This document shows positions 10,957-21,386 of a DNA stretch of 64,000 nucleotides, in pieces; within the stretch, counting starts at the first letter, position 1, and every line of letters begins with the position of its first letter. Position numbers and translations under genes: made by a program. The DNA is taken from positions 404,734,438-404,798,437 of the forward strand of contig CM041778.1 in NCBI GenBank assembly GCA_023374045.1, in the 5' to 3' direction. This stretch comes from Limonium bicolor (taxonomy: Eukaryota; Streptophyta; Magnoliopsida; Caryophyllales; Plumbaginaceae). The notes beneath the pieces were generated by a model that did not search any database, was not told where the DNA came from, and saw nothing but the letters and a program-made list of their open reading frames with translations.

Positions 10957-12662
10957 TGATAAGTGTCCAAATGAGCATGTTTTATAGGTGTATTTCATGT
11001 ATAATATTAGCACTTTTCTTGCTCATTTCTCCACTTCGGTTAGTTTTCCTCTAGTTTATGTTTCATTGTTTATCTCACAAAATTATTGGTTTAACATGAG
11101 GAAAACCAAGCTAGGAGCAAAGTACACGAAGAGACGAACGCATCGGCGCAGACGGCGAGTAAAACGGACTTATAACGAAGAATCTGGAGCCGGTTGAAGG
11201 GTCCGGGACTTAAGTCCAGGACTAAGTCCCGGACCAGCATTTTAAAACAGGCCAAGAGTAGATAGCCGTGGGTGGTCCGGGACTTAGGTCCCATACAAGG
11301 ACCCGGACCACCCCTTGAAAAATGGACGAGAGTTTCTGTAAGTAAGGGGTCCGGGACTTGACTTATGTGCAAGGACCCGGACCAACAACATTGATGACCG
11401 CCCAAAGAAGAGGCGGACCTTCAGGCGGACGTGTCTAGAACCGCACCAAACAGAGGCGGTTCCACAGGCGGACAAGACTAAAATCGCCCGAAAAGCAGTT
11501 TTCTTCTTCGCGCCGACTCTGCAACTCGCTGCTCCGCCTACCTTAAATCGCTCACGCATTTCGGCTCTGTCCCCTGCATTAAATGAAGCAATCAATGCTT
11601 CAATCAGTGAAGAAATTAACAGAGGCAATCAACTGCAAGTCTTCTACGTAGTCTTCCTTTCTTCTATAAATAACCATCCACTGCAACCTTATACCAGTGC
11701 ACGGAGAAAACCAGAAAATCACTCACACTCACCTCATCTCATTCTCTTCCAGTAAAACACTCACGTACATCTCAACACTCTATTCATACCCCAGTTCTCT
11801 AATTCTCAAATTCACCCACTTCACTTACAATAACCTACGTACATGTTCCACTCTTCATTCTCTTCATTTCTCCATTCACTATTCACGTCTCCGTGCTGTT
11901 ATTACGTCCAACCTCTGTCAATTTATTACCAGTTAATATGTCTGGCTAAGGAGGATTTGCTCCGGGCAAGGTTTTTAATTATGGTTTGTTTAATTATGTA
12001 ATCAATATTTCTACCGGTTAAAATAAATACAGTTTGTTACGCTTAAAGGATTTCTCTCACCATTTTAATAAATTACATGAATTTATTAAAATGCTTTCCT
12101 AAGTCTATTTTGATCAGACCAGGTGATAAATAGACAGGTTATTTAAGCCGTAAATCTGGAGAAAACTTATTATGATTTAATAAGTTAGTATTTACAGATG
12201 CAATTATAATTCCTCGAATTTAACGCCCGTTTACATAGTATTGCTCGTACCTTGATTAGACCGAGCATTTTCTGGTAAACGAGTTCTTAAGGGTCTATGA
12301 CTTAGTCCTTAGGATAACAACAGGAATTTTGCCAAACTAATATATTAAACCGGTAGAGATAGCATAATTAATCAGATTATATAAAACCTGAACCCGGAGT
12401 TCCATCTAATTCATCTGCACTCAGTAATTTTAATCTGCTTAATATTTTCTCTAAAACAAGTCAATTAACTTCCCCCCTTTTGTGACAAGCTTAGGAACTA
12501 TTTTATCTCGCTATAAGTCCCACGGTTTGACCCCGGCCGCTTCTGTCTTCTATACTACTGCGACCGGGTTATAATTTGCAGCCCGACGGATATTTTGAGT
12601 ATTAATTTCTTTCTTTTAATAACTACACCTCTTCTAATCACTCACGATAAATCCATTCTGCA
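10957..12662 (+). repeat. Athila 3' LTR
   Basis: Direct repeat of 2007-3716, beginning TGATAAG and ending CTGCA, followed by target duplication CACAC. Differences from the left copy are few and include roughly ten substitutions, which indicates a fairly recent insertion. Confidence 0.95.
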
Positions 12663-12667
12663 CACAC

Positions 12668-12837
12668 CGGCTTGGGGAGCAATGGCAATAAGTCCACAAT
12701 GGGTCCAGCCAAGAGCATTGGCACGGGTTTTCGGTCCCCAGAAGCATCCGAGCATCATCAACATCATCGGCATCATCAGCACTATCAGCATCATTAGTAT
12801 TAAAATATTCTTGCATTTGCATACCACCCAGTTTTCA
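12668..12837 (+). other. Host repeat resuming after the Athila insertion
   Basis: The phrase GCAATGGCAATAAGTCC here parallels two copies left of the insertion (about 1893 and 1958). An ATC-rich simple stretch follows at about 12748-12795. No gene is seen. Confidence 0.5.
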
Positions 12838-13255
12838 CATTTTAGGTTGTCAGCGCCTTAGAATCGCTTGACATTATTTCATTTTAGATTGTCAACGCCT
12901 TAGAATCGCTTGACATTATTTCATTTTTACTTTTTAGGTTGTCAACGCCTTAGAATCGCTTGACATTATTTCATTTTTACTTTTTAGCTTGTCAACACCT
13001 TAGAATCGCTTGACATTATTTCATTTATACTTTTTAGGTTGCCAACGCCTTAGAATCGCTTGACATTATTTCATTTTTACTTTTTAGGTTGTCAACGCTT
13101 TAGAATCGCTTGACATTATTTCATTTTTCTTTTTAGGTTGTCAACGCCTTAGAATCGCTTGACATCATTTCATTTTTACTTTTTAGGTTGTTAACGCCTT
13201 AGAATCGCTTGACATTACTTCATTTCACTTTACTTATAGGTAGTCAGTGCCTTAG
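12838..13255 (+). repeat. 50-bp tandem repeat, about 8-9 copies
   Basis: A unit of about 50 bp, including GGTTGTCAACGCCTTAGAA and CGCTTGACATTATTTCAT, repeats from 12838 to 13255 with few changes. The first and last copies are shorter or diverged. No coding potential. Confidence 0.92.
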
Positions 13256-13372
13256 AATGGCTCGACACGACTTGTTAGTCTCCAACGGCATGCAGGGTCT
13301 GTTCACGATCCGAAATTTTGGGGCATCACTCAAGCATCAACTAGACTTTTCATATTAATTACAAAGTCTAGT

Positions 13373-15009
13373 TGACGGGGGGCAATCTGTTATACCCAAA
13401 ATTTTAACCCCCCGGAGGAGAGTCTCCTGAGGGATTGGTGCAAAAAGGTTAGTTTGGTCAAACAGTAAGGATTCCCGGTTTGATCGGCGCATTCTGGGGC
13501 ATCAGGGGCGGCTTAATCATCTTCAGGGGTATTTTCGTAATTTTTCAAGGCTCCTAAGCCCCTTACGAGCTTTCTCTCTCCTCTATCAAATCAACTCTAA
13601 ATGTTTGAAATTTTAATCCATGATAGAGGATGACATTTTAAGCATAATGGCGTAGGAATTTTGATTTTTTGAATTTCCAAAATTTTCTAACAATTTCTGA
13701 TTGAATCTGACGAGAAATTGAATTTAAAAATATTCCAATATCCAAAAAATTCAATTCCACCTTGGAAAAATCAGAAATATCATCCTTGACATGTGGCTAA
13801 AATTTCACAGCAAAATTCCTTCGGGAAGTCAATTAATTAAAATCCTAAAAAATCTCGTTTTCACTAGATTTTCTTTATCTTTAAGGAAGTCAATATAAAG
13901 GGATAAATCTTTTGATAAAGGCAGAATACCACAAGCTCTCAGAACCCTAGGCAGTCAAAACTGTCCTCCATAATCAGCCTCTCACGTTTTTGCACCTCGA
14001 GCACCAAAGCAACACCGTAATGTCACCAAAATCAACACCAAAACACATTCTTCAATCCCCATCACATCCACATTCATCAAATCACCATCAAACCACCACC
14101 AAAACGTGAAGAACATCACCAATTCTCAAAGGTCAGAAGCTCGGTTTGAACTCAATTTGGAATCTGCTTCAACGGAGCATCGAAAGATTCCCGACGTGAA
14201 GAGTCTTATTAACACCGAAGGTAAAACAGGTTGGAACCTTATTATTTTGATTCTTCACGACTTCATTAGCCTTCTGTCCAATTTTGAGTGCGGACTAACC
14301 TTTTATAGCTTCTGAATTGCTAATTGTTTTGGCTTCTGCCCAATTACTTGTTTGTTAAGTTTCGCATTGAATTTGGCTTCAAACTGAGATCTCTCAATTA
14401 CTATCATCTTGTACACTTTTCATGCTACACGTACATAAAATTTGAGTCAAAAACACCATCGGGAACCACCAGAAAACCCTTGTCCGTGGGTGGTCTGTGA
14501 CCTCAAACCTATGGTCCGGGACCACGGACGGGTTGCCCGTGGCCACGAACACCCACGGACGGCGGCGGGATTTTTAGAATATCAAAATTTAGGTTTTTCT
14601 AAATAATGTCCGGGCCCACGGACAGCTTGTCTGTGGCCCCGGGCTTTTCAAAATTTCGTTTTCTCTTAAATTTGACTTTTCTGTATAACTAGGTTAACCA
14701 GGGTCTGTGGTCTCGGGCATTGGATCCGTGGTTACGGATGTAAATAAAATTTGCCCCAATTCTGCCTCCGAAACCCTAGCTTAGATAATTTCACTTTTTA
14801 CTTTATTTTTCTGTTAAAAAATGTTAAAAATATAAAAAATCATAAGCGTGCACTTAGGTTAAAACGACTCGTAATAAGCCGTAATTAAGTTAAGTAGAGG
14901 AAAAACGACTTCGAGGGGTAATGAAAGTAATTAAATCCTAATTAAGTTGAATATCAAGCCCCCGAACCCGAACTCTCCTTTCCTAATTTGATCCAGGTTA
15001 AAATTAGGT
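13373..15009 (+). repeat. Polypurine tract and putative LTR of a Tat-like Ty3 element
   Basis: A purine run GACGGGGGGCAATC (about 13374-13387) is followed at 13389 by TGTTATACCCAAAATTTT, which looks like the start of an LTR. Near 15010 the text TGGCGACTC resembles the first bases of the primer site used by Tat/Ogre elements, so the LTR could end about 15009. No second LTR copy or target duplication is visible. GC-rich inverted words around CCACGGAC cluster at 14480-14720. No gene in this stretch. Confidence 0.4.
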
Positions 15010-15260
15010 GGCGACTCATAATAGGTTCCAGTGAGCTAGCTTAGGTTTTAATAATTACAGTTATATGACTTAGTTATTAAACTTAGGTTATTAGTGGACC
15101 TAAAACTCGATCAGATCCTAATCAACTCGAATCAACCTAGGATAGGGTTTAAAAATCGAGGCTCACACCCCAAATTTCCTTAAGCTTATATTCTCTCATT
15201 TCTAACCAATCCAACCTTACACTTTCGGCTTATTTATAGCCATCACCCCTATTTTATTTT
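15010..15260 (+). other. Gene-free sequence before the hairpin element
   Basis: AT-rich sequence after the possible primer site. I see no feature beyond a run ATTTTATTT at 15251 that recurs after the right end of the hairpin element at 19815 and may be its target duplication. Confidence 0.4.
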
Positions 15261-15300
15261 AAGGGGAAATTCATAATATACACCTTTTTTCTTTCATAAT

Positions 15301-16922
15301 TGATAACTTTGAAATATGCATGGTTTTAGTGGTTTTAAATGCTTAATTTCCTTACTTGTATTGATGATATTCCACACTTATCTTACGTTTTCCTTTGGTT
15401 TCTTGTTCAATAAGAATTGATACCTTTTATGTGTAAAATGTAGAGAAAAGTCAAGAAAACAGTAGATTAACTCATGGGGATGATGATGCAACAAATGGGG
15501 ATCAAATCAGAGTCAGAACAAAGATTTTAGAGGCTTTTGAAGGATTGACCGAACTTGTGTCTGAACATCCATGTTCGGACACAAGTCGAGAGTTGCGATG
15601 TTTCTCCTGACGAAGTGTCCGAACTTGTGTCCAAACTTCAAAGTTCGGACACAATTCGAGACTTGCAACGATGAAATCAAAATCACACCTTAGGGTTACA
15701 TTTCCGAACTTGTGTCTGAACTTTGAAGTTCGGACACAAGTCGAGACTTTTATAAACAAAGCAGGATCCGTGCTCCAAAACAAAGTGTCCGAACATTGAA
15801 GTTCGGACCAATGTTCGTACGCGGCTAATTTGTCAGCAGAAGTGTCGTGTTTTGAAGAGAAAAGTGGAGAAAAAGTTTATAAAGGTGACCTAATCAGAGG
15901 GGAAGAAGAGTACGACATTTATCACAACATTCTTCACTGAGAATCACGCTCCTCAACGACACTCATACTCTTATCTCCTCCATCATCATCAGCATCATCC
16001 TTAGTCACATTCATTAAACAGATCATCATTAGCATCGTGGAGCATCGTCAGAAGTGAGTCAACGATCGTCTTCAACCTCTCGCCAACGCATCTTTGAATC
16101 TGGGTAACAATTCAATTTGAGAGTCTATCTTTCTCTTGATGAATTCTCCTTCAATTGTTCTTATTTGTTTCGTTGATATGTCTGGCTAGTAAGGATTTCT
16201 CTGGTTGAGGGTTGTTTGTAATGGATGTGAACTAGCTAGTATTTCTGCAATTTGAATATGAGATTGTATTGGATTATTTCTAGATTAATGTCAATCATTT
16301 ATCTTCTCTATTAAATTTGCACGTTTATAGAGTTGTTTTGTGAATCCTGATATGTTCAGATCAGGTGATTAACAAGAAGTTCGAATTAATCTGAAGATTT
16401 ATGGAAAAATTAGTTGGATAAATAATTTTTCCCTGCAAATGCTAATAATTCTTCGCACTGAATCCACCTATATGTGTCTTATCTGTTTCTAGATTAGAAC
16501 CATCATGTTCTGATAGGTGAGCTCTTCTTTAACTAGGATTTAGGATCAAAGAGAGTTTAAGAATTGGCCAATCCATTTCTCATACTAAAACTGTAGGTTT
16601 TGCTAGATTTATCCAGTAAAGAACAACCCAAAACCGGAGTTCCGGTCATTTTATCAAACTTATCATTAGCTTTCATTAATTGTTCACTTAAATTCTTGAT
16701 TTACGTTATTTCAATTCAATCACAAAAACAATTCACAACCCCCATGAATTTCCAATTTTCATAGGATTAGGCTTACTTCTTCAAGTCCCGTGGATTGATA
16801 CCCGGTTGCTTCTAATTGCTATACTATTGCAACCAGGATTTTTGCAACCCGAAAGAGACGTTGATTTGTTATTTTTTAGATTCATTTATTTAGTTTTGCA
16901 CATATCAATTTACCTGTTTACA
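15301..16922 (+). repeat. Left LTR of the deleted Athila-type element
   Basis: Direct repeat of 17823-19429. It contains several copies of the inverted word pair GTCCGAACTT and AAGTTCGGAC around 15550-15800, which could form hairpins. A TATA-like TTTATAAAGG lies near 15876. Differences from the other LTR are more numerous than between the large Athila LTRs, so this insertion is older. Confidence 0.9.
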
Positions 16923-17822
16923 AAATAAGGAAGGGGAGATCTTTCTAAATGTGTCAGCCATTTATTTTGCATCTCGCATTAGTTTTTTTATTGTTCTTGG
17001 GCTATATGGGGGTAAGTTCCTTGGAGTGCTTTTACGTGTTAAATACTCGGGTGAATTTCTTTTGTGGAATTGAGTCTAGTGATGAATTTAAGGATTGGTT
17101 TGCTCAAAGCTATGTGTTCTCGTGTTTTATAAATTGCTGAATTTTATTAAATGTCTGTGGACAAGCTGATTATGGAGTCAGAACTGGTTTAACTTGGAGC
17201 CTTGGGAATGATGAAAATGTTTGGAATGAAAGGATAAAGACAAGGTACTCCTCTGATCTAATATATTTTCTGAACCAAAACAGGACTCTTCCATCCGGTT
17301 ATTAAGTCCTTAGGGTGCTTCATCACCCATTTACCTAAGATCATCTGATCTGGGATAAAAAGACCCAACACCGTTACAAGGATGGAGAGAAAAGTCTGGA
17401 GGGGTGAATTAATTGTGTGAACAATTATTTATGCAAGAAAAAAAGAGAGGACGCTCTTTAAAGCTTTATGTTAAGTGCAAATTCCTTAATTAGATCATGA
17501 GTGCGTTGTGTTGAAAGGTACCGTGGAATATGACAGTACGTTACACCCCTTGTCATCCATGGGTTTGAGAAGAGAAACGGTTCGAAGGTTCCGAGTTACT
17601 CTACGTTTTGACTTTGTGATTTGACTACTTCATAATTTTTGTTTAAAAGCTTGTTTCACCGTGTATGAAACATACAGTTAAGAGCAGATTGATTCTTGGG
17701 TTGTTATTATGGCTTGATTCCCTTTTATAATTGTTTAACCTCGAGGTTTTGTACTAAGGAATTTGGAGATAACTTATTTTTGTATTGCTTGAGGACAAGC
17801 AAAAGCTAAATGTGAGAAGGTT
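16923..17822 (+). other. Residual internal region, non-coding
   Basis: About 900 bp without a retroelement protein domain and without a clear primer site after the left LTR. It ends in CTTGAGGACAAGCAAAAGC and a purine run AAATGTGAGAAGG directly before the right LTR, matching the equivalent end of the large Athila. A 63-codon frame near 16949 shows no recognisable domain. Confidence 0.7.
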
Positions 17823-19429
17823 TGATAAGTGTGAAATATGCACGATTTTAGTGGTTTGAAATGTTTAATTTCCATACTTGTATTGATGATATCCCACACT
17901 TATCTTACGTTTTCCTTTGGTTTCTTGTTCAATAAGAATTGATACCTTTTGTGTGTCAAATGCAAAGAAAAGCCAAGGAAACAGTAGATTAACTCATGAG
18001 GGTGATGATGCAACAAACGGGGATCAAATCGGAGTCAGAACGAAGATTTTAGAGGCTTTTGAAGGTGTGTCCGAACTTGTGTCCGAACATCCATGTTCGG
18101 ACAAAAGTCGAGAGTTGCGATGTTTCTCCTGATGAAGTGTCCAAACTTCAAAGTTCAGACACAATTCGAGACTTGCAACGAGGAAATCGAAATCACGCCT
18201 CAGGGCTACATGTCTGAACTTGTGTCCGAACTTTGAAGTTCGGACACAAGTCGAGACTTTTACAAACAAAGCCGGATCCGCGCTCCAAAACAAAGTGTCC
18301 GAACATTGAAGTTCAGACCAATGTTTGGACGCGGCTAATTGGTCAGCAGAAGTGCCACGTTTTGAAGAGAAAAGTGGAGAAAAAGTTTATAAAGGTGACC
18401 TAATCAGAGGGGAAGAAGAGTACGACATTTATCACAACGTTCTTCACTGAGAATCACGCTCCTCAATGACACTCATACTCTTATCTCCTCCATCATCATT
18501 AGCATCATCCTTAATCACATTCATCAAATGGATCATCATTAGCATCGTGGAGCATCGTCAGAAGTGAGTCAACGATGGTCTTCAACCTCTCGCCAATGCA
18601 TCTTCGAATCTAGATAACAATTCAATATGGGAGTTTTTCTTTCTCTTGATGAATTCTCCTTCAATTGTTCTTATTTGTTTCGTTGATATGTCTGACTAGT
18701 AAGGATTGCTCTGGGGTAGGGTTGCTCGTAATGGATGTAAACTATCTAGTATTTCTGCAATTTGAATATGAGATTGTATCGGATTGTTTCTAGATTAATG
18801 TCAATCATTCATCTTCTATTAAATTTGTACGTTTATAGAGTTGTTTTGCGAATCCTGTTATGATCAAATCAGGTGATTAACAAGAAGTTCAAATCAATCT
18901 GAAGATTTGTGGAAAAATTAGTCGGATAGATAATTTTTCCCTACAAATGCTAATAATTCTTCGCACTTAATCCACCTATATGTGTCTTGTCTGTTTCTAG
19001 ATTAGAACCGGCTTGTTCTGATAGGTGAGTTCTTCTTTTAACTAGGATTAAGGATCGAAGAGAGATTAAGAATTGGCCAATCCGTTTCTCATAAGAAAAC
19101 TATAGGTTTGCTAGATTTATCCCGTAAAGAACAACCCAAACCCAGAGTTCCATTCATTTTATCAAACTTATCATTAGCTTTCATTAATTGTTCACTTAAA
19201 TTCTTGATTTATGTTATTTCAATTCAATCACAAAAACAATTCACAACCCCCCTGATTTTCCAGTTTTCATAGGATTAGGCTTACTTCTTCAAGTCTCGTG
19301 GATTGATACCGGTTGCTTCAAATTGCTATACTATTGCGACTGAGATTTTTGTAACCCGACAGGGATGTTGATTTGTTATTTTCTAGATTCATTTATTTAG
19401 TTTTGCACATATCAATTTACCTGTTTACA
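17823..19429 (+). repeat. Right LTR of the deleted Athila-type element
   Basis: Begins TGATAAGTGTGAAATATG and ends TTTACA just before the duplication ATAAT. It carries the same GTCCGAACTT inverted words as the left LTR. Confidence 0.9.
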
Positions 19430-19813
19430 ATAATTCATAATATAACCCTGTTGGTTTTCATAATTCAACTTTAAACATGCTTAAATGTTGTCCAAAATTG
19501 TTGATACTTTAAATGAACAATGCTAAAGTTTTATATTTTGGTCCAATATCAAATTTGAAGTTGTTTAACATCACATGTGACCTGTGGGACCCAATAAAAT
19601 TGTGACATGTTCATTGGGTCCCACATGTCACATATGAGCTTAAAAAACTTCAAATTTGATATTGGACCAAAATATAACACTTTAGCATCGTCTATGTAAA
19701 GTTTCATCAATTTTGTACTACATTTAAACATGTTTAAAATTGAATTACGAAAACCAACAGGGGTATATTGTGAATTATGAAAGAAAAAAGGGGTATATTA
19801 TGTATTTTCCCTT

Positions 19814-20087
19814 TATTTTATTTACATGTTAACACCTTTTTATAGTCTAAAATTTATAAATGATTATATAAACTTTATAATTCATTTTAAAGAAAATTCT
19901 TCTACTCAAATTCATCAAACACTTTCTAACCACTTAGATACTTTTCCTAAGTCCTCTAAATGATTTAATTCACCAAATATCCCATAAGTTTTTGGACATA
20001 GCACTAGCTTTTATAAACTATGCTTTTATAGCATTTTATGTTACAAAAACCTTATAATATACTAGCCTAAACTAGTAGTTGTTACAT
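19814..20087. other. AT-rich stretch, nothing recognised
   Basis: AT-rich sequence between the hairpin element and the LINE insertion. No gene, repeat unit or terminal motif is visible. Confidence 0.5.
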
Positions 20088-20104
20088 AAACTTAAACATA
20101 AGCT

Positions 20105-20959
20105 ATCCTTCACGCCAGGGACTGGTGGATGAAGCAATGTGGCTCTCCTGAGGATGCCTTATCTCTTTTCAATTCCTATCCACCCTGCCCAAGAGTTAGC
20201 TTGTTCTACAAGGACATCTCCACCCCTCCACAGATCTTCCAATGGTACAAAGTATGTTGGGATAACTGGTCCATCCCTAAAGCCAAATTTATTTTATGGG
20301 TAACCTTGAAAGGTAGGCTAAAAACTAGTGATAAGCTCCAATCATGGGGCATATGTATTGCTAACAGATGTTGGCTCTGTGAGCGTGCTCAAGAGACAAG
20401 CAACCATCTTTTCTTCCAATGCAGGTACTCTTATAGGATCTGGTGGACGATCTGCGACTGGCTGGAGATCCCCACCTACCGGAGAAGTCTTCGTAGCTGT
20501 GCAACCTGGATTATACGCTATTGCAAGCGGCATCGACCGGTGGATCTAGTGAAGAGAGCGGCAGTAGCCAACGTTGTCTACCATATCTGGATAGAAAGGT
20601 GCAAGCGTGCCATGGCCAACCAATCTAGAGAACCCAAGAGCATAATTGCTGATATCAAAGCAGCAACAAAAGCCATTATTTGTACTAAAATGAATCGTTC
20701 CATCGCCGATTTCGGCTGGCTAGATAGGGTGCTCTGCTCCTAGAAACTTTTATCATGTATTAAGTTGTTCTTGCTCTTTCTTTTGGTCAGCAATGCGCTG
20801 CTTTTCCCCTAGCCGGGATAGTTATTAATTAGCTCTATGCTATTTTTGTTTCATTTCTAGGGCTGGGTGCAATGACCCATTTTGTATCAGATATATGGGG
20901 CTCCCATGTATCTAACATTTCTTTACCTTTAATATATACATATCCATTTATTCAAAAAA
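20105..20959 (+). mobile_element. 5'-truncated LINE with poly-A tail and 17-bp target duplication
   Basis: AAACTTAAACATAAGCT occurs at 20088-20104 and again at 20960-20976. Between them lies a sequence that ends in a short A-run preceded by TTTAATATATAC, the usual look of a plant L1-type 3' end. The coding part is the very C-terminal piece of an ORF2 protein. A 17-bp duplication, an A tail and truncation on the 5' side together are diagnostic of target-primed reverse transcription. Confidence 0.92.
20129..20743 (+). pseudogene. LINE ORF2 C-terminal fragment with zinc-binding RT domain
   Basis: A 204-residue open frame. After a leading segment ending KAKFILWVTLKGRLKTSDKL comes CWLCERAQETSNHLFFQC, the Cys/His cluster of the reverse-transcriptase zinc-binding domain (zf-RVT) found at the C-terminus of plant non-LTR retrotransposon proteins. 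The endonuclease and polymerase parts are absent because of 5' truncation. The frame is still open, consistent with an insertion of moderate age. It is not expected to be functional. Confidence 0.88.
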
Positions 20960-20976
20960 AAACTTAAACATAAGCT

Positions 20977-21105
20977 TAAAATGCATAAAAATACAAATAA
21001 ACCACTATAGTTTTTGGCTTGACAGTTTATACCTAGATTTTCCAAAATTACATTTTAGCCATAAAACTTAATAAACTTGTCATTTTTAATCCTTAATACT
21101 TAGCT
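20977..21105. other. Short interval between LINE and Copia insertions
   Basis: AT-rich sequence whose text continues beyond the Copia element (ending TAGCT at 21101-21105 and resuming at 25881). Nothing coding. Confidence 0.5.
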
Positions 21106-21308
21106 TGTTAGAGCATATTATATTAAATACTTGGTGATGTGGCATTCGAGATGTACAACTATACTCTATAAATACTTTAGTCTGTACAATGTGTTACGAT
21201 GAATGAGAAATGCTTCAGTCTATTCACTGCTGTCAAGCTCTTCTCTAATGGAGATTATTCTCTTGATTCACAATATTCTTTCTTCTTCATAATCTGTCTA
21301 CTTCCACA
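21106..21308 (+). repeat. Copia 5' LTR
   Basis: Starts TGTTAGAG and ends TTCCACA. CTCTATAAATACTTTAG near 21163 is a likely TATA region. Confidence 0.93.
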
Positions 21309-21320
21309 TGGTATCAGAGC
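21309..21320 (+). other. Primer binding site, initiator tRNA-Met type
   Basis: TGGTATCAGAGC directly abuts the left LTR and is the standard primer site of plant Copia elements. Confidence 0.95.
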
Positions 21321-21386
21321 TCAACTTTGCTCTTTCACCTTATCATCGAACATAACTCTGCTCTGTCCATCAATAGATTACGAGTC

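Larger units (their letters stand above)
2002..12667 (+). mobile_element. Athila-lineage Ty3 LTR retrotransposon, nearly complete
   Basis: The element spans 2007-12662 and is flanked by a 5-bp target duplication CACAC (2002-2006 and 12663-12667). Two LTRs of about 1.7 kb begin TGATAAG and end CTGCA. A primer site matching the 3' end of tRNA-Asp follows the left LTR, and a polypurine tract precedes the right LTR. Gag and pol share one frame; pol is open, while the gag part has in-frame stops. The tRNA-Asp primer site, the CX2CX3HX4C knuckle, the DLGAS protease motif and the repeated AAGTGTGGGGG tracts all fit Athila. No envelope-like gene lies between pol and the right LTR. The gag stops make autonomous activity unlikely unless they are read through or are sequence errors. 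Confidence 0.95.
15301..19429 (+). mobile_element. Internally deleted Athila-type LTR element
   Basis: Two LTRs of about 1.6 kb (15301-16922 and 17823-19429) start TGATAA and end TTTACA, and a 5-bp target duplication ATAAT flanks the element (15296-15300 and 19430-19434). Only about 900 bp lies between them and no gag or pol remains. LTR architecture parallels the large Athila: the same TGATAAGTGT start and the same order of a CTTCT-GCTATACTA segment and a GCAACCCGA segment before the end. It is either a deletion derivative or a non-autonomous element mobilised by Athila proteins. Confidence 0.9.
15261..19813. mobile_element. Hairpin (foldback) DNA element, split by an LTR element
   Basis: Left end 15261-15300 (starting AAGGGGAAATTCATAAT) is the inverted counterpart of 19773-19813. 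After removal of the LTR element, the left arm continues at 19435, and pairing extends nearly to the centre (about 19600), giving arms of roughly 200 bp in an element of about 420 bp. Words such as CCAATATCAAATTTGAAG and its complement flank the middle. A possible 9-bp duplication ATTTTATTT flanks it, which would suit a Mutator-type MITE, but the AT-rich context makes this weak. It has no gene; short open frames in it are by-products of the palindrome. Confidence 0.8.

Noticed and set aside
12838..13255. CRISPR-like regular spacing
   Set aside because: Repeat and spacing are one continuous tandem unit with no unique spacers, in plant DNA.
14106..14315. 69-codon frame in the putative LTR
   Set aside because: No domain, no splice context, and it lies in repeat DNA.
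15502..15783. Minus-strand frame in the small element's LTR, repeated at 18024
   Set aside because: It is produced by the inverted GTCCGAACTT words and present in both LTRs.
19549..19731. 60-codon minus-strand frame
   Set aside because: It spans the centre of the hairpin element and is a by-product of the palindrome.
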